Origin: Candidatus Rifleibacteriota bacterium
GTDB lineage: Bacteria > Riflebacteria > Ozemobacteria > Ozemobacterales > Ozemobacteraceae
Length of the DNA: 33,034 bases
Direction: 5' to 3'
Assembly (NCBI GenBank): GCA_029565415.1
Contig: JAKQOH010000215.1
Span: forward strand, 1-33,034
Below are positions 8,155 to 15,044 of the stretch, one piece after another. The first letter of the stretch is position 1. Every line of letters begins with the position of its first letter. A program made the translations under genes and the position numbers. The notes beneath the pieces were generated by a model. It was not told the DNA's origin, searched no databases, and saw only the letters and a program-made list of their open reading frames with translations.

Positions 8155-9357
8155 ATGAAAGCAGCGAAGGCCCTGAAATCCGCAACGACCGTGAAGAAAT
8201 CCGTGCCGGCGGCCGCGAAGGCGAAAAAGCCGGCGAAAAGCCCCGCCAGAAAGGCTGCCCGGAATCCGTATCTTGCCGGCACCCGGATCGACCCGCGTCC
8301 CGCCGCCCGTGATCTGAAGGCCGCCGATCTGATCGACAACCTGTTCCTCTCCTACAACGCCGGCCGGCTGCGCGAGGCGTGCCAGTTGTATGCCCGCAAG
8401 ATGCTGACGAACGACGTCACGATCGGCATGAGCCTCGCCGGGGCCCTGACCCCGGCGGGCCTGGGCCAGTCGGCGATCGTGCCCCTCATCGAGGCCGGGT
8501 TCGTCGACTGGATCATCGCGACGGGAGCGAACCTGTATCACGACACGCATTTCGGCATCGGCGAGGAGCTGTATGCCGGTTCGCCGTTCTTCAGCGACAT
8601 CGACCTGCGCGACAAAGGCGTCGTGCGCATCTACGACGTGGTGTTCGATTATCACGTGCTGCTCAACACCGACGCGTTCTTCCGCGAGATCATGCGGTCC
8701 GAGGCGTTCCAGCGGCCGATGGGCACCGCGCATTTCCACCACCTGGTCGGCAGGTTCATCCATGAGCGCGAGAAGGCCCTCGGCCTGAAGGGCGTGAGCA
8801 TCCTGTCGGCCGCCTACCGTGCCGGCGTGCCGGTGTACACGAGCAGCCCGGGCGACAGCTCGATCGGCATGAACATCGCCGCCCTCGCTCTCGAAGGCGG
8901 CAAGCTGGTTCTCGATCCCAACGTCGACGTCAACGAGACGGCGGCGATCGTGCTCGACGCGAAGCGGTCGGTCGGCAAGAGCGCCGTGTTCATCTGCGGC
9001 GGCGGCTCCCCGAAGAACTTCATGCTCCAGACCGAGCCCCAGATCCAGGAAGTGCTCGGCATCAAGGAAGAGGGCCACGACTACTTCATCCAGTTCACCG
9101 ATGCCCGGCCGGATACCGGCGGCCTCTCCGGGGCGACCCCCTCCGAAGCCGTGAGCTGGGGGAAGGTGCGGCCTGACAGCCTGCCCGACACGGTCGTCTG
9201 CTATCTCGACTCGACCGTCGCCCTGCCCCTGATCTCGACGTATGCCCTGAGCCGGGTGAAGGCCCGCAAGCAGAAGCGGCTGTATGACAAGCTCCCGAAG
9301 CTGATGGAAAAATTGTCTGCCGAATACAAGGCGATCCGGAAAAAGGGGATCCGCTGA
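8155..9357 (+). CDS. Deoxyhypusine synthase-like protein with lysine/alanine-rich N-terminal tail
   Basis: A 400-residue member of the deoxyhypusine synthase family. Conserved features are the NAD/spermidine-binding segments [10 protein letters not shown] (231-240), the catalytic-lysine motif GGGSPKNF with Lys287 (equivalent to human Lys329) and [16 protein letters not shown] (325-340). In eukaryotes and archaea the enzyme modifies eIF5A; bacteria lack eIF5A, and some bacterial homologues make polyamines such as homospermidine, so an aminobutyl-transfer polyamine role is most likely. Residues 1-37 are almost only Lys, Ala, Pro, Ser and Arg, like histone H1 tails, and are not part of the fold. 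AAGGA about 9 bases before ATG 8155 supports the start. The gene has its own promoter and is followed by a strong hairpin. Confidence 0.88.
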   Translation: MKAAKALKSATTVKKSVPAAAKAKKPAKSPARKAARNPYLAGTRIDPRPAARDLKAADLIDNLFLSYNAGRLREACQLYARKMLTNDVTIGMSLAGALTPAGLGQSAIVPLIEAGFVDWIIATGANLYHDTHFGIGEELYAGSPFFSDIDLRDKGVVRIYDVVFDYHVLLNTDAFFREIMRSEAFQRPMGTAHFHHLVGRFIHEREKALGLKGVSILSAAYRAGVPVYTSSPGDSSIGMNIAALALEGGKLVLDPNVDVNETAAIVLDAKRSVGKSAVFICGGGSPKNFMLQTEPQIQEVLGIKEEGHDYFIQFTDARPDTGGLSGATPSEAVSWGKVRPDSLPDTVVCYLDSTVALPLISTYALSRVKARKQKRLYDKLPKLMEKLSAEYKAIRKKGIR

Positions 9358-9377
9358 GATTCGGTTGTTTCCCGAAC

Positions 9378-9413
9378 CCGCAGGGGGCACGGCTCTGGCC
9401 GTGCCCCCTGCGG
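9378..9413. terminator. Strong hairpin between convergent genes, likely bidirectional terminator
   Basis: A perfect 15-bp inverted repeat (9378-9392 with 9399-9413, loop CTCTGG) sits between the stop of the deoxyhypusine-synthase-like gene (9357) and the stop of tlyA (9415, opposite strand). Neither side has a clear T-run, so it is atypical, but stem strength and position suit a shared transcription end. Confidence 0.65.
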
Positions 9414-9414
9414 C

Positions 9415-10221
9415 TCATCGGGAAAACGCCCGGTCGATCACGGCGTTTTGGCCGGCCTCGTCCATGGGGAGGGTCCCGGGCGTCGCCGCGGGGCGCCACC
9501 AGGAAATATACTCGATGTTCTTGTGGGTGCTGACGAGCGGTACGGGGTTCAGGCCGTACAGGAGAAGCCCATGCTCTCGGAATGCTGTGCAGAGATCCGC
9601 AACGATCCGGTGATGGACCGCCGGATCGGTGACCAGCCCGCCGGGCCGGATGTCTTCGGTCGCGGCTTCGAACTGGGGCTTGATCAGCAGGAGCAGGCTG
9701 CCCGCTTCCGCGAGCCGGCGGACGGCCGGGCCGATGATCGCGCGCAGCGAGATGAACGAGACGTCGGCCACGATCAGGTCGAATGGCCCCGGGAGTTCGC
9801 CCTCGGGCAGGGTCCGGAAGTTCGTCCGTTCGACGGGCGTGACGCGGGGATCAGCCCGCAGCCGTGCATCGAGCAGCCCGTATCCGACGTCGAGGGCATG
9901 AACATGGGCCGCTCCGCGGTTGAGCAGAACCTGGGTGAAGCCGCCCGTCGAGGCCCCAATGTCGAGGCAACGGGCCCCTTCCAGCCGGATGCCGAACGAG
10001 GTGATCGCGGCGTCGAGCTTGACGGCTCCCCGGGAGACGAAGGAGCCGCGCTTCTCTTTCCGCACCAGGAGCGTGTCGGCGGGTATCAGCTCGCCGGGTT
10101 TGTCATACACGCGATCGCCGATCCGCACCTCACCGGCCATGATCAGCCTTGCCGCCGTCTGAACGTCGGCCGCGAGGCCGAGTTCGACGACCCGCCGGTC
10201 GACCCGTATCCGCCTGCCCAT
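9415..10221 (-). CDS. tlyA: TlyA family rRNA (cytidine-2'-O)-methyltransferase
   Basis: A 268-residue TlyA/hemolysin A family protein. Residues about 4-65 are an S4 RNA-binding domain (RVDRRVVELGLAADVQTAAR). The rest is a FtsJ-like SAM methyltransferase with motif I LDIGASTGGFTQ and the K-D-K catalytic set visible in SRGAVKLDA, LIVADVSFIS and LLLIKPQFE. The family methylates 16S and/or 23S rRNA 2'-hydroxyls, the determinant of capreomycin sensitivity in mycobacteria; the old name hemolysin is misleading. The start at 10221 has GGGAGG upstream on the minus strand. It diverges from the kinase operon across a 119-base gap that must hold both promoters. Confidence 0.93.
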   Translation of the reverse strand: MGRRIRVDRRVVELGLAADVQTAARLIMAGEVRIGDRVYDKPGELIPADTLLVRKEKRGSFVSRGAVKLDAAITSFGIRLEGARCLDIGASTGGFTQVLLNRGAAHVHALDVGYGLLDARLRADPRVTPVERTNFRTLPEGELPGPFDLIVADVSFISLRAIIGPAVRRLAEAGSLLLLIKPQFEAATEDIRPGGLVTDPAVHHRIVADLCTAFREHGLLLYGLNPVPLVSTHKNIEYISWWRPAATPGTLPMDEAGQNAVIDRAFSR

Positions 10222-10267
10222 GATCCGCCCTCCCGCCGGAATGTTCCGGAGTTTTCCCGCTTTCCGG

Positions 10268-10297
10268 GTGACGTATTCCCCCGGATTCGCGTATCAT
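10268..10297 (+). promoter_or_regulatory. Candidate promoter of the kinase/response-regulator operon
   Basis: GTGACG at 10268-10273 and TATCAT at 10292-10297, 18 bases apart, are the best sigma-70 type match in the gap. RNA would start near 10304, inside the inverted repeat at 10301-10319. Both boxes are imperfect. Confidence 0.35.
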
Positions 10298-10300
10298 AGG

Positions 10301-10319
10301 ATATCCGAAGTGCGGATAT
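10301..10319. promoter_or_regulatory. Perfect inverted repeat, candidate operator
   Basis: ATATCCG (10301-10307) and CGGATAT (10313-10319) form a perfect 7-5-7 inverted repeat 21 bases before the kinase start and just downstream of the candidate -10. A dimeric regulator bound here would block transcription. The operon's own NarL-type regulator is an obvious candidate, though the half-site is not the NarL heptamer. Confidence 0.5.
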
Positions 10320-10340
10320 TCCGCATCCCGCTGCTTTCTC

Positions 10341-12407
10341 GTGAATAAAATCGATAAAAATATATCATCGATAACAAAGAAGTCCGGAACGGACGCGGCA
10401 GATGCCGTCGCCCGGCGCGATGCCATGCGTGGGGAAACCGCCACGATCAGAGCCTTCATCGACCAGACCCGCCGGTATGCCGGTGTCCGGACCTGGAGGA
10501 TCGATCTGCCTGCCAGGCACCTGGAGAGCGACGTGCCGGGGGAAACGGAACCGCTCGATGCCTGGATCCATCCCGCCGATCAGGAAGATTTTTTCCGGAA
10601 TGCCTCCCGGCTGACCCGCGAGCGGCCCGGCATGGCCCTCGATATCCGTATCCGGAGCGAAGGTCGGGGCTGGCACCCTTGCCGTTTTCGGGGAACGGCA
10701 ACCCGGTTCACCGTAGAGGGCCGGCCGGCTCTCCTTCTGGGAGTCACCACGGAGAGTCCGAACGCGCGGTGTCAGGAGTATCCTCTGCCGAAAGCCGGGA
10801 GCCTGATCCGGGAGCTTCTCCGGGACACGTTCGTCATCATGTACCGGCTGGATTTTCTCGGGAAGATGTTCGCCTACAAGAGCGCGGCGTTCGACACGTT
10901 CGGGTTCGATGATGAGATATCGACGTTCGACGACCTGGTTCAGTCGAATGCCGGCATGCTCCATCCCGACGAACGCGCAGGCGCCTGCGCTGTCGTGGCC
11001 GGGATGCTGAAAACGCAGGCTGACGTTCCCATCACCCGGCAGTTTCTCTATCGGCGTCGAAACCGGCAGGGCAAATATCGCTGGCTGTATGATTCCCTGA
11101 CGTGCATCCCGGATGGGCATGGAGCCGTTGCTGCCCTGATCGGGACGGCGATCGACATCACCAACATGAAAAAGCGGGAGTTCGAGCTGCGTGCCGCCGA
11201 GGAGAAATACCGGCGGCTCCATCTGCTCAGTCGCGATGTCTTCTGGAGTTCCGGGCTCGACATGAGGTTCAACTACGTCAGCCCGTCGATCGTCGATCTG
11301 CTCGGATACACCCCGGAGGAAACGATCGCCCTGGGGCCCGAGATGACCCTGCTGCCGGACTCGTATCGGGTGGTCGGCGAGCTCATCCACAGATTCGGCG
11401 AACAGGAGCGAGAGAGACGGGAACGGGAGTCACCCGGCACGAGCCTGGAAGGCGGCCTTCTGCGCCCGGAAGACCCCGTTGAGCCGGACCCGACGTTTTG
11501 TTTCGAGTTATGGCAGCGGCACAAAAGCGGCCAAAGCATCCTGACGGAGGTGGTCGCCTCGGTCATCCGCGACGAGGCCGGCAACCTCGTCGGGTTCTGC
11601 GGTGCGACGCGGGACATCACGGAGAATCACCGGATGAAAGAGGCGCTGAAAAAATCCCGTGACGAGCTCGAGCAGGCCGTGCTCGAACGGACGAGCGAGC
11701 TTGCCACCGCGAACGAGCACCTGCAGCAGGAAATCGAACGTCGGCGGCAGGTCGAAGCCGCCCTGTTCGAGATGAGTGAGGCCGAACAGCGTTCGATCGG
11801 CCATGACCTTCACGATGGTCTGTGTCAGCAGCTCGCCGGGATCATGTGTCTTTGTCAGGCGGCCCGCGACCGGCTTCTGGAGATCGGCAGCATCGACGCC
11901 ATCCAGATGGGCCGCATCCAGGATCTGCTTGCAGCGGCACTCAAATACGCGCGGTATATGGCGCGCGGGCTGAGTCCGCTGTTCACCGACGATCACAGTC
12001 TTCGCGCCTCTCTCGAAACCCTGGCCGTCACCTCGTCTGCCATGTTCCGGGTCTCCTGCCGGTTCCTGCCTGCCCACGGCGGGAGAATCAACGATCCAGG
12101 GCAGGCGCTGAACCTGTATCGGATAGCCCGGGAAGCCGTTCTCGGGGCGGTTCTCGACCGGAAGGCCCGGGTGATCGAGATCCGGCTCAGAAGCTCGTCC
12201 CGAAAGGTGCTTCTCGCGATCAGGGACAATGGAAAAGAGCCGGCGGGATCACGGATGGCCGACGATGTGCTTGGGATGATTCCCTATCGTGCGGAGTCGA
12301 TGGAGGGCGTCGTCCGGATGCGGTCTGACGGCGGGCGAGGGACCCTGATCCGCTGTCTGGCCCCTCTTGCCGTCCGGAAGGAGGCTTCCCTTGCCGTCAC
12401 GGAGTGA
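10341..12407 (+). CDS. PAS sensor histidine kinase that keeps the phospho-accepting His but has a degenerate ATPase domain
   Basis: A 688-residue soluble kinase with no membrane segment. Order: about three PAS/PAS-like domains (30-135, 150-280, 290-435, the last ending GATRDITENHRMK), a coiled coil (about 440-480), a HisKA_3 dimerisation domain with IGHDLHDGLCQQL (phospho-acceptor His491), and a C-terminal ATPase-like region. That region is broken: the N-box reads EAVLGAV with Gly602 where Asn is essential, the G1 box is DNGKE instead of DxGxG, and the G2 box is VLGM. It should accept but not make phosphate from ATP, unlike its neighbour. The GTG 10341 start has no good ribosome site; ATG 10425 is an alternative that changes no domain. 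It overlaps the next gene by 17 bases. Confidence 0.88.
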   Translation: MNKIDKNISSITKKSGTDAADAVARRDAMRGETATIRAFIDQTRRYAGVRTWRIDLPARHLESDVPGETEPLDAWIHPADQEDFFRNASRLTRERPGMALDIRIRSEGRGWHPCRFRGTATRFTVEGRPALLLGVTTESPNARCQEYPLPKAGSLIRELLRDTFVIMYRLDFLGKMFAYKSAAFDTFGFDDEISTFDDLVQSNAGMLHPDERAGACAVVAGMLKTQADVPITRQFLYRRRNRQGKYRWLYDSLTCIPDGHGAVAALIGTAIDITNMKKREFELRAAEEKYRRLHLLSRDVFWSSGLDMRFNYVSPSIVDLLGYTPEETIALGPEMTLLPDSYRVVGELIHRFGEQERERRERESPGTSLEGGLLRPEDPVEPDPTFCFELWQRHKSGQSILTEVVASVIRDEAGNLVGFCGATRDITENHRMKEALKKSRDELEQAVLERTSELATANEHLQQEIERRRQVEAALFEMSEAEQRSIGHDLHDGLCQQLAGIMCLCQAARDRLLEIGSIDAIQMGRIQDLLAAALKYARYMARGLSPLFTDDHSLRASLETLAVTSSAMFRVSCRFLPAHGGRINDPGQALNLYRIAREAVLGAVLDRKARVIEIRLRSSSRKVLLAIRDNGKEPAGSRMADDVLGMIPYRAESMEGVVRMRSDGGRGTLIRCLAPLAVRKEASLAVTE

Positions 12408-14139
12408 ATCGGAAACGACCCCGACCCGACGGGCGACGGTGCTCGACGAACTCGAGACAGCCCGGGCAGAACTCGACGAGGCCCGGGAATACGCGGCACT
12501 GGTGACGGCCGCAACGGGGTTCGAGCCCGGCCGAAGCTTCCTGATCGAGTTTGTCGAAGCGAATGAAGAGGCCGACCGGTTCCGAGAACTGCTCGACCAC
12601 ACCGCCATCCTGCTGTATCGCTTCGACCTCCGGACGGGGCGATACAGCTACTGCAATCGTCGGGGGCTCGCCTATCTGCCGATCCTCCGCAGGGCTGAAA
12701 AGAAAAAAGCCCTTGATATAATGGAAGAAAATATATATCCTGAAGACGTGGATCGTGTGCGCTCCGTGATCCTGGAGGGCATACGGCGCGCAACCTCAGC
12801 CCCCTGCCGGGACGAGATCGAATACCGGAGACGATGCGGTGACGGTCAGTATTGCTGGATCTACGAAATGATAACCTTCCTGCCGGGGGAGAGCGGTGGT
12901 GCCAGCGCCCTGATCGGGGCGGCCCTGGACATGACGGAGGAACGCGCCGCCCAGGCCTTGTTGCGCGAGAACGAACGCAAACACCGGTTGCTCACCGAGT
13001 TGTGTGCCGACCTGATCTGGATCGTCGGGACGGATGAGCGGCTGACCTACGTGAATTCAGCTGTCGAAACGGTATTCGGATATACCCCTGAAGAGTTCGG
13101 CCGGCTGACGATCACGGATCTGGCCGTGCCGGGCAGTATCGCGGACGACAGACACGCGTTTTCGCGGTATATCGAGATCGAGACGGCTTCCCCGGGGGCG
13201 ATCGGGACGCAGAGGCTGGTCAATGAGTATCGCCGGCGGGACGGCTCGCGGTTCTGGGGGGAGCTGATCTTTTCGGCTTACCGCGATGAACACGGTCGCC
13301 TTCTGGGCTTGTGCGGTTCGCTGCGTGACATCTCCGAGCGGCGGAAGGTCGAACAGGAGCTGAAACAGGCGCACCGGGAGCTCGAACAGCGTGTCCGGGA
13401 GCGCACCACCGAGCTCGAGGCGATCAATGCCCAACTGCATGCCGAAGTCGAGCGGCGGCGCCGGATCGAACGATTCATGCTGCATGTTCCCGAGAAGGAG
13501 CGGGCTGCCATCGGCAAGGAGCTCAATGACGGCCTTTGCCAGGAGCTGGTCGGCATCCGGTTTCTCTGCGATGCCGTGCGGGAGAACCTGCTTGGCCAGG
13601 ATGACATGGTCACCGAAGAAGTGGGCAGCATTCGTGACCTTCTGAACGATGCCGTGAAACAGGCGAAAGCGATGGCCCGAGGGCTTGATCCGATCCTGAC
13701 CGATCCGCAGGGCCTGGCTTCGTCGCTCGAGACGCTTGTCGAGACGACCTCGACGCTGTTCAGCGTTTCGTGCCGGTTTATGGCCGGTCCGGGAGGTGAG
13801 GTCGAGGATCCGGATCTGGCGCTGAATTTTTACCGTATCGCCCAGGAGGCGATCCACAACGCAATCCGGCATGGAAAGGCGCGGAATATCGAGCTTACCC
13901 TGGCGGGCGTGGCCGGTGAAGTCCGACTCACTGTCGCCGATGACGGCTGCGGGCTTGCTGCCAATCCGTCCAATCCCGGCGGGCTTGGCATGAAGATCAT
14001 GGAATACCGGATGCGCGCGATGAGCGGAACGCTCCAGTTCCGGGAACGGGACGGGGGGGGGACGATCGTCGCCTGCGCAGCACCGATGAGGAAGGGGCGC
14101 CGGCATCGGGCCAGTCACCGAAGGGAGAAACCAACATGA
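12391..14139 (+). CDS. PAS histidine-kinase paralogue with intact ATPase domain but Asn in place of the phospho-accepting His
   Basis: A 582-residue soluble paralogue of the preceding kinase: two PAS domains (about 55-195 and 200-330, ending GSLRDISERRKVEQ), coiled coil, HisKA_3 domain and HATPase_c domain. The dimerisation motif reads IGKELNDGLCQEL; codon AAT at 13525-13527 puts Asn379 at the phospho-acceptor position. The ATPase domain is complete: N-box QEAIHNAIRHG (Asn490), G1 DDGCG and G2 GLGM. The Asp and Gln of the adjacent DxxxQ phosphatase motif remain. So it can bind ATP but not phosphorylate itself. TTG 12391 is chosen because AAGGAGG lies 6 bases upstream. The stop overlaps the regulator's ATG by 4 bases, so the three genes are translationally coupled. 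Confidence 0.9.
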   Translation: MPSRSESETTPTRRATVLDELETARAELDEAREYAALVTAATGFEPGRSFLIEFVEANEEADRFRELLDHTAILLYRFDLRTGRYSYCNRRGLAYLPILRRAEKKKALDIMEENIYPEDVDRVRSVILEGIRRATSAPCRDEIEYRRRCGDGQYCWIYEMITFLPGESGGASALIGAALDMTEERAAQALLRENERKHRLLTELCADLIWIVGTDERLTYVNSAVETVFGYTPEEFGRLTITDLAVPGSIADDRHAFSRYIEIETASPGAIGTQRLVNEYRRRDGSRFWGELIFSAYRDEHGRLLGLCGSLRDISERRKVEQELKQAHRELEQRVRERTTELEAINAQLHAEVERRRRIERFMLHVPEKERAAIGKELNDGLCQELVGIRFLCDAVRENLLGQDDMVTEEVGSIRDLLNDAVKQAKAMARGLDPILTDPQGLASSLETLVETTSTLFSVSCRFMAGPGGEVEDPDLALNFYRIAQEAIHNAIRHGKARNIELTLAGVAGEVRLTVADDGCGLAANPSNPGGLGMKIMEYRMRAMSGTLQFRERDGGGTIVACAAPMRKGRRHRASHRREKPT

Positions 14140-14786
14140 CGGAACGTTCGGCCATACGTGTGTTCGTCATCGACGACCACGGCGTGATGCGGATGGGCTT
14201 GCGGCAGTTGCTGACGCGCCGAGGATTCGAAGTGTGCGGGGAAGCCGAGACCGCCGCCGATGCCCTGGTGCGGATCGGGGCCGTGCGCCCCGACGTGGCG
14301 CTGGTGGACCTTTCCCTCGGTCGTGACGACGGAATGGCGCTTCTCGAGAAGATTCGCCAGGCGGTGCCTGATGTGGGGCTCATCGTCTACTCGATGCATG
14401 ATGATCCGCTCTATGTCCGGCGTGCCATCACGGCCGGTGCTCGCGGCTACGTCACGAAAGACGATGCTTCGAGCCATCTGGTCGACGCGATCCGGGCCGT
14501 CCATGCCGGCCAGCAGTTCTACAGCGAATCCGTCGCCGGCCGGCTCGTCCAGTCGATTGCGACGGATGCCGTGACCGAGCCGCCGCCTGCGCTTTCGAAG
14601 CGGGAGCAGGATATCTATAATCTGCTCGGGGACGGGTTTTCGATCAGCGAGATCGCCGAAATGCTGCACGTGAGCCGCAAAACGGTGGAAACGCATTGCG
14701 GCAACCTGAAGCAGAAGCTGCGGGTCAAATCGATGCGCGAGCTTTCACGCACCGCGATCCAGCACCGGACCGCGAACCGGAGGTAG
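14136..14786 (+). CDS. NarL/FixJ-type response regulator
   Basis: A 216-residue DNA-binding response regulator. The receiver domain (about 7-122) has the acidic pair DD (13-14), phospho-acceptor Asp58 in VALVDLS and the conserved Lys108 in GYVTKDD. The LuxR-type helix-turn-helix (about 148-210) includes LSKREQDIYNLL and VSRKTVETHCGNLKQKL. It overlaps the second kinase by ATGA and is preceded by GGGAGA. HisKA_3 kinases normally partner exactly this regulator class, so it is the expected phosphate sink of the kinase pair. Targets are unknown; the operon's own upstream inverted repeat, the cyclase operon or both are possible. Confidence 0.95.
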   Translation: MTERSAIRVFVIDDHGVMRMGLRQLLTRRGFEVCGEAETAADALVRIGAVRPDVALVDLSLGRDDGMALLEKIRQAVPDVGLIVYSMHDDPLYVRRAITAGARGYVTKDDASSHLVDAIRAVHAGQQFYSESVAGRLVQSIATDAVTEPPPALSKREQDIYNLLGDGFSISEIAEMLHVSRKTVETHCGNLKQKLRVKSMRELSRTAIQHRTANRR

Positions 14787-14946
14787 TTGCACGCCCGCAT
14801 GGATTCCATAGGGTCGGGAATTTCCCTGAGGAAAAATCAGGCTTTTGCCCGATACCGGATTCCCCTGCATGGCCGTATGCTAAGGGGGAAAGCTGATCCG
14901 CCATTTTTGCATCGGCTTTCACAAGCCAGTAGCTTCATATCCTTCG

Positions 14947-14979
14947 ACCCCCCTTGCAAAAGGGGGGTAATTTGTTTTT
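14947..14979 (+). terminator. Intrinsic terminator after the response regulator
   Basis: ACCCCCCTT (14947-14955) and AAGGGGGGT (14960-14968) form a perfect 9-bp stem closed by GCAA, followed by AATTTGTTTTT. This is a classic terminator ending the two-component operon. A similar GGGGGTAAT run recurs at 15016-15024, and such C6/G6 palindromes are often dispersed in bacterial genomes. The rest of 14787-15044 shows no gene. Confidence 0.8.
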
Positions 14980-15000
14980 CGCGGATCTCCTCGAGGGGCG

Positions 15001-15006
15001 TATACT
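15001..15006 (+). promoter_or_regulatory. Candidate -10 box for the cyclase operon
   Basis: TATACT (5/6) lies 38 bases before ATG 15045. No convincing -35 box is found 16-18 bases upstream. The same GGC-purine-TATACTG string occurs before the propeller gene (21338-21347), suggesting a shared promoter type. Confidence 0.35.
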
Positions 15007-15044
15007 GCCTCAGACGGGGGTAATCTCCCCCGGGAGCGCAGAAG

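Noticed and set aside
8155..9357. Hypusine modification of eIF5A as the function of the deoxyhypusine-synthase-like protein
   Set aside because: Bacteria have EF-P, not eIF5A, and no such gene is nearby; a polyamine reaction is more likely.
7261..9390. Long minus-strand open frame (about 709 codons) under the GAF and deoxyhypusine-synthase-like genes
   Set aside because: It has shadow composition and no ribosome site, spans two unrelated plus-strand genes and crosses the promoter between them.
9415..10221. Hemolysin/toxin role for the TlyA protein
   Set aside because: The S4 domain plus intact FtsJ-type methyltransferase motifs indicate an rRNA methyltransferase; the toxin name is historical.
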